DNA of 39,694 nt from a virus. The stretch is from the IMG/VR virus record IMGVR_UViG_3300047564_004285, positions 1 through 39,694 of that record. One strand, 5' to 3'. Under the pieces are notes generated by a model. That model was not told the origin of the DNA. It did no database searches and saw only the letters and a list, made by a program, of their open reading frames with translations. Each line of letters starts with the position of its first letter. The first letter of the stretch is position 1. Both the position numbers and the translations under genes were made by a program. Below are positions 33,163 to 39,694 of this stretch, piece by piece.

Positions 33163-34179
33163 ATGAAAAAAATAAGTTGGTTTAGTGTTCAAAGCACAGA
33201 TGTAAGCGGCGCTTTATGGTCCAGTCAAGGATATACAAATGCTGCAGTTAGTATGATTACTGCTCTGCAACAAAAAGAAACAGCAGTTTTCTTTAATAAT
33301 CCTAATATTCCATTTCACATTAACTTTTGTCAACCCTATTATTATCAGTTATCTAATGCTTACAATATAGGATATACTCCTTGGGAATCTACAAAAATTC
33401 CAGAAGGCTGGCATTACAATATGAATGTATGCAATGAAATCTGGACTACATCAAATTTTGTAAAAGAAGTTTATATCAATAATGGTATTAAAAATGATAT
33501 ACATGTAATACCCCATGGTATTTCTGAAGACTTTAAAATATATGAAAGAGAATTATCTGATAAATTTAATTTCCTACATATAGGTGGAGACTCTAAAAGA
33601 AAAAACGCTCAATATGTTGTTGATGCTTTTCTAGAGTTGTTTGATGGTGATGATGACTATAGATTAATTCTTAAATACAATAAATTCTGTTTTGCAGAAA
33701 TATATATGGATGGTCGACTTGTATCCGCTGATCAACATCCTCAGATTATAGGTATTCCAGACATCTTATCTAACGATGAAATTATTCAGTTATATAATAA
33801 ATGTCATTGCTTAGTTTATCCAACAAGTGGTGAAGGTTTTGGAATGATTCCTTTTGAAGCAATGGCTACAGGATTACCAACAATCGTAACAAACTTAACA
33901 GGTTGCGCAGACTTTGCTCACTATGGAATCCCTCTTAGTGCAGAATATGGAGAAGCAACTTTTAATAGCCATGCCTACAGTGTTGATACTGGAGACTGGG
34001 CGATTCCGGATTTTGATGAATTGGTTATGCACATGCAAAATGTCACAAATGAATATGATCTCTTCAAGAAATCAGCATTTAATTCTGCAAAAATTATTCA
34101 TCAGAACCATTCTTGGGAGTCTGTTGCTGATATGATTCTGTCTAGACTTCAAGAGTTCGAAAAGAAATATTACACCTAA
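33163..34179 (+). CDS. GT-B glycosyltransferase, 338 aa
   Basis: The donor-binding C-terminal domain of GT family 4 is seen: HIGGDSKRKNAQYVVDAFLE at 139-158, LSNDEIIQLYNKCHCLVYPT at 202-221, and the EX7E motif from Glu224 to Glu232 in SGEGFGMIPFEAMATGLP. VIPHGIS at 115-121 ends the linker. Enzyme type: transfers a sugar from a nucleotide donor. The target could be phage DNA, a virion protein or host wall teichoic/arabinan structure. No clear ribosome binding site; ATG 33163 follows the previous gene by 6 nt. Confidence 0.92.
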   Translation: MKKISWFSVQSTDVSGALWSSQGYTNAAVSMITALQQKETAVFFNNPNIPFHINFCQPYYYQLSNAYNIGYTPWESTKIPEGWHYNMNVCNEIWTTSNFVKEVYINNGIKNDIHVIPHGISEDFKIYERELSDKFNFLHIGGDSKRKNAQYVVDAFLELFDGDDDYRLILKYNKFCFAEIYMDGRLVSADQHPQIIGIPDILSNDEIIQLYNKCHCLVYPTSGEGFGMIPFEAMATGLPTIVTNLTGCADFAHYGIPLSAEYGEATFNSHAYSVDTGDWAIPDFDELVMHMQNVTNEYDLFKKSAFNSAKIIHQNHSWESVADMILSRLQEFEKKYYT

Positions 34180-34202
34180 GTAATAACTCTTGAAGTTAAT
34201 TT

Positions 34203-34230
34203 TTGATTTGATAATATTGTTATCTATATT
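34203..34230 (+). promoter_or_regulatory. Promoter of the ribonucleotide reductase gene
   Basis: TTGATT at 34203-34208 and TATATT at 34225-34230 with a 16-bp spacer. GATAA/TTATC forms an inverted repeat within the spacer. TTAAGGAG then leads to the ATG. Confidence 0.6.
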
Positions 34231-34244
34231 TTAAGGAGTTTTAT

Positions 34245-36308
34245 ATGGTGTCAGGTTCTTCCAGCGATGGAATTTTTTCTTTTAAATTAAGCGATGATTT
34301 TGTTTCTCTTTACAGAGACAAAAAACCGCCTTTTGGTTACAAGGATGCTGCTGGTAACTCAGTTGGCGAAATTACTTTTTTAAGGACTTATTCTCGCAAG
34401 AAGTCTGATGGTACAAAAGAAACATGGGTGGATGTTTGCGAGCGTGTTATCAATGGGATGTATTCTTTACAGAAAGACCATTGCAAAAAGAATCGTTTGC
34501 CTTGGAATGGCGTAAAAGCGCAAGCAAGTGCTAAAGAAGCTTTTGATCGTCTTTTCAACCTCAAGTGGACACCACCGGGCCGTGGACTCTGGATCATGGG
34601 CACACCATTGGTTAATGTACATAAGAATTCAGCAGCTTTGCAAAACTGTGCTTTTGTATCTACATCTGAAATGTCAAAAGATAATCCGGCAGAACCTTTT
34701 GCTTTCTTGATGGAGGCTTCAATGTTGGGAGTAGGTGTTGGTTTTGACGACAAGGGTGCAGACAAAGACTTCACAATCTATGAACCTAATAGAACAGAAA
34801 TTATTCAATTTATTGATGACAGTCGAGAAGGTTGGAGAGATTCAACTGTCGATTTAATTAACTCATACTTAAAACCAGAGCAGAATGTTATCAAGTTTGA
34901 TTACAGCCTAATCAGACCTTTCGGAACACCTATTCAGACTTTTGGAGGAACAGCATCTGGTCCAGAACCACTTATGAAACTCCATAATGCAATTCGCAAA
35001 ATGTTCAATGGTCGTGGTGGTGAAAAACTTACAAGAAAAGATATTGCAGACATTGGGAACTTAATCGGTGTTTGTGTTGTATCTGGGAATGTTCGCCGTT
35101 CCGCAGAACTTCTTATTGGTCGTCATGATGACCAAGAATTCCTAAATCTCAAAAACTCAGAAATTTTCCCAGAAAGAAACTCTTATGATCCGGAAAATCC
35201 GGGCTGGGCTTGGATGAGCAACAACTCTGTAGAGACTTTTGTTGGAAATGATTTATCGCACCTTGTTGAGAACATTGCTTTAAATGGCGAACCCGGTGTT
35301 ATTTGGCTTGACATGTCTCGTAAGTATGGTCGTCTGATTGATCCACCAAATAATAAAGATTGGCGTGTTGCTGGATACAACCCCTGTGCAGAGCAATCAC
35401 TTGAGTCCTATGAGTGCTGTACGCTCGTTGAGACTTATTTAAATCGCCATGAGTCACTTGAAGACTATAAGCGTACTTTAAAGTTTGCATACCTCTATGC
35501 AAAGACAGTAACTCTCCTTCCAACACATTGGGAAAAGACAAATGCGATTATGCAACGCAATCGCCGTATCGGAACATCAATGTCGGGTATTGCTAATTTT
35601 GCTGATATTCATGGCATCCCTGTTCTTCGTGAATGGATGGATAGTGGATATGATGTTATTAAGAGATATGACAATATCTATTCTGAATGGTTCGGTATTC
35701 GTGAATCCATCAAGATGACAACTGTTAAGCCTTCTGGAACAGTTTCAATCCTCGCTGGAGAATCACCAGGAGTTCACTGGACTCCCGGTGGAGAGTATTT
35801 CCTTCGTGCAATTCGTTTTGCAAATGATGACCCAATGCTCCCTCTTTTTAAGATGGCAAACTACAGAGTTGAACCAGCTTCAGAGTCTCCAGACACAACA
35901 AGTGTTGTATTTTTCCCAATTAAGTCTGATGCAAAGCGTTCTGAAAAGGATGTGACTATTTTTGAAAAGATGGCTATTGCATCTGTTGCTCAAAGATATT
36001 GGTCTGATAACTCAGTATCTGTAACAATTTCTTTTGATTCCGATACAGAAAAACAATACATTGGCACAGTTCTTCATATGTATGATGGTCAACTTAAGAC
36101 TGTTTCTTTCTTGCCTCAAGGCAACTTTACTTACCCTCAAATGCCATATACACAAATTACAGAAGATGAATATCGTGAAGAAGGTTTGATGAAACTTTTC
36201 CCAATTGACTTTGCTGGTGTTTATGCAGGAATGGCTGCTGATGCAGTTGGTGAGAGTTATTGCACAACTGATGCTTGTGAGATTAAACTCATTAAGGACA
36301 ATTCTTGA
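34245..36308 (+). CDS. nrdJ: Class II (B12-dependent) ribonucleoside-triphosphate reductase, 687 aa
   Basis: Reduces ribonucleoside triphosphates to deoxy forms with adenosylcobalamin as radical source, with no oxygen need. Features: QNCAF with Cys135 (substrate-site Cys pair), GVGVGFDD near 160, GNVRRSAELL near 285, NPCAEQ at 379-384 with the thiyl Cys381 and Glu383, ECC at 390-392 for the second pair, RRIGTSMSG near 441, KPSGTVS near 497. The C-terminus YCTTDACEI holds the shuttle cysteines. Monomeric type, like Lactobacillus leichmannii (739 aa), slightly shorter. AAGGAG precedes the ATG. No intein seen. The host must supply B12. Confidence 0.95.
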   Translation: MVSGSSSDGIFSFKLSDDFVSLYRDKKPPFGYKDAAGNSVGEITFLRTYSRKKSDGTKETWVDVCERVINGMYSLQKDHCKKNRLPWNGVKAQASAKEAFDRLFNLKWTPPGRGLWIMGTPLVNVHKNSAALQNCAFVSTSEMSKDNPAEPFAFLMEASMLGVGVGFDDKGADKDFTIYEPNRTEIIQFIDDSREGWRDSTVDLINSYLKPEQNVIKFDYSLIRPFGTPIQTFGGTASGPEPLMKLHNAIRKMFNGRGGEKLTRKDIADIGNLIGVCVVSGNVRRSAELLIGRHDDQEFLNLKNSEIFPERNSYDPENPGWAWMSNNSVETFVGNDLSHLVENIALNGEPGVIWLDMSRKYGRLIDPPNNKDWRVAGYNPCAEQSLESYECCTLVETYLNRHESLEDYKRTLKFAYLYAKTVTLLPTHWEKTNAIMQRNRRIGTSMSGIANFADIHGIPVLREWMDSGYDVIKRYDNIYSEWFGIRESIKMTTVKPSGTVSILAGESPGVHWTPGGEYFLRAIRFANDDPMLPLFKMANYRVEPASESPDTTSVVFFPIKSDAKRSEKDVTIFEKMAIASVAQRYWSDNSVSVTISFDSDTEKQYIGTVLHMYDGQLKTVSFLPQGNFTYPQMPYTQITEDEYREEGLMKLFPIDFAGVYAGMAADAVGESYCTTDACEIKLIKDNS

Positions 36309-36376
36309 TACATTTGTAATAAAAATGTACAGAGTATGTAGATAAAATATAAAAATTGATGTAGAATTGTACACAT
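36305..36376 (+). promoter_or_regulatory. Intergenic region with hairpin and promoter
   Basis: ACATTT/AAATGT hairpin just after the reductase stop (36310-36328). TAGAAT at 36362-36367 lies nine nt before ATG 36377, so the mRNA would start only about three nt before the ATG; no ribosome binding site is seen. Another possible leaderless or near-leaderless start. Confidence 0.45.
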
Positions 36377-36703
36377 ATGAGTTCAGATATGATTAAAAGT
36401 AAAAACATTTGGGTTCCTGAAAGAACTTTTGGTGTTTGTATTTGGATTAAAGAAGATGGTCTTCCATTGACCGATGGTGATGGTGTTTTGTCAGCAGAAG
36501 GTATTGTTAATGATCCTGCAATCGAGAAAAGAGTTGCTGAAGCTGCAAAGTATTGGACTGGAAGCGAAGTAGGACATGTTAAATGGATTCCAGGAGCGAG
36601 AAAAATTTCCGCTTCTGAAAGAGATGATCAAGCAGAGCGTCTTGCAAATGGTCTTGTTGCTGATCCTTATGAAGACCTTTTTGATGAGTATTTTAAGAGG
36701 TAA
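36377..36703 (+). CDS. Hypothetical protein upstream of portal, 108 aa
   Basis: Mixed sequence with GVCIWIKEDGLPLTDGDGVL near 19-38 and KYWTGSEVGHVKWIPGARKI near 58-77. Ends in an acidic/basic tail. I recall small proteins of this form directly before portal genes in related phages. Role unknown; it may be a virion or packaging accessory protein. Confidence 0.7.
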   Translation: MSSDMIKSKNIWVPERTFGVCIWIKEDGLPLTDGDGVLSAEGIVNDPAIEKRVAEAAKYWTGSEVGHVKWIPGARKISASERDDQAERLANGLVADPYEDLFDEYFKR

Positions 36704-36708
36704 TTATT

Positions 36709-38346
36709 TTGGATAATCGCATGACCCATGTAGAGAACGATGCAGTTGAAGAGATTGAGGATATTTCGTATATCTCAATTAATTCAAAAGAAGAATCAGT
36801 AGATCCATTTTCTACGATTAAGATTGATAGTCTTTCTCCAAAAATGAAGAGAAAAGCTATCAGGCTTCAAAAAAGGCATGAAGGTGAAGATGGTACTAAA
36901 TCAAAGTACTTGGATCCAGAAGTTATCAATGGCTATTCTTTATGGGATATTGTTAATCCCCCATACGACTTAGACAACCTTGCAAGACTATACGATCAAA
37001 GCGCCATCCATTATGCATCAATTAATGCAAGAGTTATGAACACAGTCGGTCTTGGTTATGAGTTTTCAGAAACACTTAAATCAAGAAGAAAGATTGAAAA
37101 TGCTCAAGATAACCCTGCAAAATTAGAAAGAACAAGAAAGCAGCTTCAAGATCTTCGTGAAGAACTTGATGAATTGTTTGAATCTTTTAATGTTGAAGAG
37201 ACGCTTATTGAGACTTTAATCCGTGTCTGGCAAGATTGTTTGACAGTTGGTAATGGTTATCTTGAGGTCGGAAGGAATAATGCTGGCAAAATTGGCTATA
37301 TCGGTCATATTCCAGCAACGATGGTTCGTGTAAGAAGAAAGCGTGATGGCTTCGTTCAATTATCAAGAGCTAACAAGATTCAAGCAGTTTTCTTCAGAAA
37401 CTTCCAAGACTTAGAAATGGAAGACCCTATTAATGGTGATCCATCACCAAACGAAATCATCCATTTCAAGATGTATTCTCCAAATAGCACATACTATGGA
37501 ATTCCGCCAGCGGTATCAGCCGCAGCAGCAATTGTTGGAGATAAATTCGCAAAAGAATATAATATTGATTACTTTGAAAACAAAGCTATTCCTCGTTATG
37601 CAATCATTCTTAAGGGAGCGAAGTTAAGCAATAAGTCAAAGCTCGAACTTGTTAATTATTTTAGAACAGAGGTTAAAGGCAGAAATCACGGAACACTTGT
37701 GGTTCCAATTCCTGCAAGCATTGGGAGTGATTCTGATATTAAGTTTGAAAAACTTGAAGCCGGTATTCAGGATGCCTCTTTTGATAAATATCGAAAGTCC
37801 AATCGTGATGAAATTCTTATTGCAAACAGAGTGCCTGCTCCAAAAGTTGGAGTTTATGACAATGCTAACTTGGCGGTTTCTAGAGATGCAGATAAGACAT
37901 TTAAAATTCAAGTAATTGGACCTGATCAAGCTGTTATTGAAAAGAAAATTAACAGACTTCTCAGTGAGTTCACAGACATGCTTCAATTTAAGTTAAAGAA
38001 GATTGACTTGCTTGACGAAGATATGGAATCAAGAATTTACGACAGGTATCTGAGAACAGAAGTCGTAAGTCCAAATGAAGTTCGTGCAAAAATTGGTCTT
38101 CCAGAAAAGACTGGTGGAGACGAAGTTTTGCCTTATCCAACAAAGGTTAAGAAAGAAGACTCTGCTGGGGCACCAGTTGGAAATTCTAATAATGCTGCAA
38201 GCAATCCACCAAAATCAAGAGCAGATTCAGGCGCAGAGCCTACTGGATCAAGAGAAAGTGGAGATCAAGCAGAAAGAGGTCAGAATCAAGATTCTGGCGA
38301 AAATGTAGATACCATAAAGGTATTTGAAGGAGAAAATAATGAGTGA
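36709..38346 (+). CDS. Portal protein, 545 aa
   Basis: The portal forms the dodecamer through which DNA enters the head. Identified from overall order: an N-terminal extended region, VNPPYDLDNLARLYDQSAIH near 82-101, INARVMNTVGLGYEF near 105-119, then the helical core with DCLTVGNGYLEVGRN near 179-193, HFKMYSPNSTYYGIPPAVSA near 247-266 and SNRDEILIANRVPAPKVGVY near 364-383. Start at TTG 36709, 8 nt after AGAGG, in preference to ATG 36721 (spacing 20). A long C-terminal tail rich in Gly/Ser/Glu follows residue 480. The family is PBSX/HK97-like. Confidence 0.9.
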   Translation: MDNRMTHVENDAVEEIEDISYISINSKEESVDPFSTIKIDSLSPKMKRKAIRLQKRHEGEDGTKSKYLDPEVINGYSLWDIVNPPYDLDNLARLYDQSAIHYASINARVMNTVGLGYEFSETLKSRRKIENAQDNPAKLERTRKQLQDLREELDELFESFNVEETLIETLIRVWQDCLTVGNGYLEVGRNNAGKIGYIGHIPATMVRVRRKRDGFVQLSRANKIQAVFFRNFQDLEMEDPINGDPSPNEIIHFKMYSPNSTYYGIPPAVSAAAAIVGDKFAKEYNIDYFENKAIPRYAIILKGAKLSNKSKLELVNYFRTEVKGRNHGTLVVPIPASIGSDSDIKFEKLEAGIQDASFDKYRKSNRDEILIANRVPAPKVGVYDNANLAVSRDADKTFKIQVIGPDQAVIEKKINRLLSEFTDMLQFKLKKIDLLDEDMESRIYDRYLRTEVVSPNEVRAKIGLPEKTGGDEVLPYPTKVKKEDSAGAPVGNSNNAASNPPKSRADSGAEPTGSRESGDQAERGQNQDSGENVDTIKVFEGENNE

Positions 38347-38605
38347 TCAAACTTTAGTCTACTCAGACACAAGCGTTACAAGCGCTGATAATGTTGTTAG
38401 TATTGGAAGACACACATCTTCTATTAAATTCTATAATGCTAGTAATACAACAGATGCTGTTATTGAAATCAATGGAGGACCATTAAGAGTTTTAATTCCA
38501 TCAACTGCTGAAGGCAATGCTGGCTATGTTGAACTTTATGGAGATTATACAAAATTTCAAGTAATTACATCTGGTGTAACCGTTGCTGTAATGGCTTTTG
38601 GTTAA
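38339..38605 (+). CDS. Small beta-rich virion-type protein, 88 aa
   Basis: ATG 38339, after GGAG, overlaps the portal end by 8 nt. Alternating strands (DAVIEINGGPLRVLIPSTAE, then KFQVITSGVTVAVMAFG) and many Thr/Ser/Gly. Resembles small decoration or spike-base proteins but this is only a shape argument. Confidence 0.65.
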   Translation: MSDQTLVYSDTSVTSADNVVSIGRHTSSIKFYNASNTTDAVIEINGGPLRVLIPSTAEGNAGYVELYGDYTKFQVITSGVTVAVMAFG

Positions 38606-38628
38606 AAACAAAAAAAATAGTGTATAAT
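38598..38628 (+). promoter_or_regulatory. Promoter before the protease gene
   Basis: TATAAT at 38623-38628 preceded by AGTG as at 6513; TTGGTT lies 19 bp upstream. ACGAGGTC then leads to the ATG at 38648. Confidence 0.5.
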
Positions 38629-38647
38629 TATTAATTACGAGGTCTTT

Positions 38648-39694
38648 ATGGAAAATTTTAATTTATCTTTCCCAATCGACATGATTAAGAAAGAGGAGAG
38701 AATTGTTAGTGGTATTGCGACTGCTGACAATATTGATAAATCAGGAGATATTGTTGAATTTGGTGCGTCTCTTGAGGCATTTAAAAATTGGGGTGGAAAC
38801 ATCAGAGAAATGCATGCACCAATTGCTGTCGGTAAAGCTATTAGTTATGAACCTGTAGAGATCACAGGTGAAGACGGTGAGAAATATAAAGCTATTAAGG
38901 TTAATGCTTATATTTCAAAAGGTGCTCAAAACACTTGGGAAAAAATTCTTGATGGAACACTTAAGGCTTTTTCTATCGGCGGCAAGATTATAGAAAAAGC
39001 CGAATCTACAGAGAAGATGTTCAGAGGCAAGCCAGCTAATATTATTAAAAAGTACACTTTAGGAGAACTTAGTTTAGTCGACAATCCAGCTAATGCTCTT
39101 GCTGTAGTTGATATTGTCAAGATGGACATTGATGGAAATCTTGATTACATTCTCGGTGTTCTTGAGGGTATCGACTTTGATTTAGAAAAAGCGAAGCAAC
39201 CACTTAAAGATCCAAAAGGCGGTCTTACTGCTGCAGGTCGTAGACATTTTAAGCAGACAGAGGGGGCTAATCTTAAACCGGGCGTAAAAGGTCCAGCAGA
39301 CACTCCAGAGAAGATGAGAAGAAAAGGATCTTTCTTAACTAGATTCTTTACTAATCCATCTGGGCCAATGAAGAAGCCAAATGGTGAACCAACAAGATTG
39401 GCTTTATCTGCTGCTGCTTGGGGTGAGCCTGTTCCACAAAATATGCAAGATGCTGCAGCGCTTGCTGCTAAAGGTCGCAGACTTCTTGAAAGATACGAAA
39501 ACACAAAGAAGAAGTCCGTTGATATTGAAATGGAAAAAGAGGGTGAGGTAACAACATCTGGTATGGGTTCAGGTATTAAAAACCCAGAACAAGGTAATCG
39601 TTTTGCAACCCCAACAATTCCAAGCAAGAAAAAGAAAAAAGAAATTAAAAAAGAAGATTCTATTTTCTTAAATGATCTAATTTCATTTGTTGAT
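38648..39694 (+). CDS. Prohead protease with inserted DUF6321-like domain, 5' part
   Basis: Open at the window end (349 codons seen). Residues 1-160 match XkdF/U35-type prohead serine protease: ERIVSGIATADNIDKSGDIV near 18-37, the catalytic His in REMHAPIAVGKA near 53-64, the Ser nucleophile in GTLKAFSIGG near 103-112, and LGELSLVDNPAN near 138-149. Then residues about 187-287 (GGLTAAGRRHFKQTEG, TPEKMRRKGSFLTRFFTNPS, LALSAAAWGEPVP, AKGRRLLERY) form the compact domain I recall as DUF6321, and a Lys/Glu-rich tail follows. Extra domains are not typical for this protease; it may be a scaffold fusion or an accidental insertion. Confidence 0.85.
   Translation, partial: MENFNLSFPIDMIKKEERIVSGIATADNIDKSGDIVEFGASLEAFKNWGGNIREMHAPIAVGKAISYEPVEITGEDGEKYKAIKVNAYISKGAQNTWEKILDGTLKAFSIGGKIIEKAESTEKMFRGKPANIIKKYTLGELSLVDNPANALAVVDIVKMDIDGNLDYILGVLEGIDFDLEKAKQPLKDPKGGLTAAGRRHFKQTEGANLKPGVKGPADTPEKMRRKGSFLTRFFTNPSGPMKKPNGEPTRLALSAAAWGEPVPQNMQDAAALAAKGRRLLERYENTKKKSVDIEMEKEGEVTTSGMGSGIKNPEQGNRFATPTIPSKKKKKEIKKEDSIFLNDLISFVD

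Noticed and set aside
34388-35541. - strand frames inside the reductase gene
   Set aside because: Antisense shadows of nrdJ without ribosome binding sites or family-like sequence.
39145-39627. 160-aa - strand frame opposite the protease gene
   Set aside because: Antisense shadow; the + strand frame has clear protease and domain sequence.

Overview
The window looks like part of the genome of a tailed bacteriophage (Caudoviricetes) infecting an actinobacterium. A portal protein and a prohead protease at the right end show that it is a phage. The host guess rests on a WhiB-like Fe-S regulator, a secreted Rpf-type transglycosylase, a proteasome-like Ntn hydrolase and several promoters placed for leaderless mRNAs. 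Most of the DNA is AT-rich. Its four tRNAs (Leu-UAA, Lys-UUU, Ile-UAU, Arg-UCU) read codons ending in A, which fits an AT-rich phage in a host with a different tRNA supply. Names are read from protein motifs only; no database was searched.

Layout. (1) 1-14.6 kb, + strand: a compact run of small, mostly unrecognised genes, typically joined by ATGA or TAATG overlaps. It includes whiB, a GHKL-like ATPase with a C-terminal HExxH motif, an HNH nuclease, the tRNAs, an Rpf-like lysin flanked by structured RNA, several zinc-finger-like small proteins and several tiny membrane proteins. (2) 14.6-15.6 kb: nearly gene-free, with repeats, hairpins and a strong terminator. (3) 15.6-22.35 kb, - strand: an array of twelve single-gene cassettes, visibly richer in G+C than its flanks. 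Each gene has its own 34-bp promoter box and its own terminator, and adjacent cassettes are separated by a roughly 37-nt hairpin whose arms covary between copies. (4) 22.5-32.7 kb, - strand: a long tightly packed run with paralogous coiled-coil proteins, a cytochrome P450, a 2-oxoglutarate/Fe(II) oxygenase, an FmdB-type zinc ribbon, the Ntn hydrolase, a DUF1599-like protein, an HTH protein, a DUF5872-like protein and ThyX. (5) 32.7-32.9 kb: a divergent control region with repeated AGTRYACT octamers. (6) 32.9-39.7 kb, + strand: a GT-B glycosyltransferase, a class II (B12-dependent) ribonucleotide reductase, then the start of the head module (portal, small protein, prohead protease open at the window end).

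How the genes fit together. ThyX, the class II reductase and the DUF1599-like protein would supply and adjust nucleotides for AT-rich DNA without needing oxygen. The cassette array looks like a set of separately controlled small proteins; five belong to one diverged family. Some of its mRNAs appear leaderless. Four others carry a leader hairpin with a constant GAACAAA loop and a covarying stem, directly before the ribosome binding site. The array is the best candidate for an undescribed system: a phage cassette array with structure-conserved boundaries. Its closest published analogues in general terms are the start-associated sequences of cluster K mycobacteriophages and, in structure only, integron attC sites.
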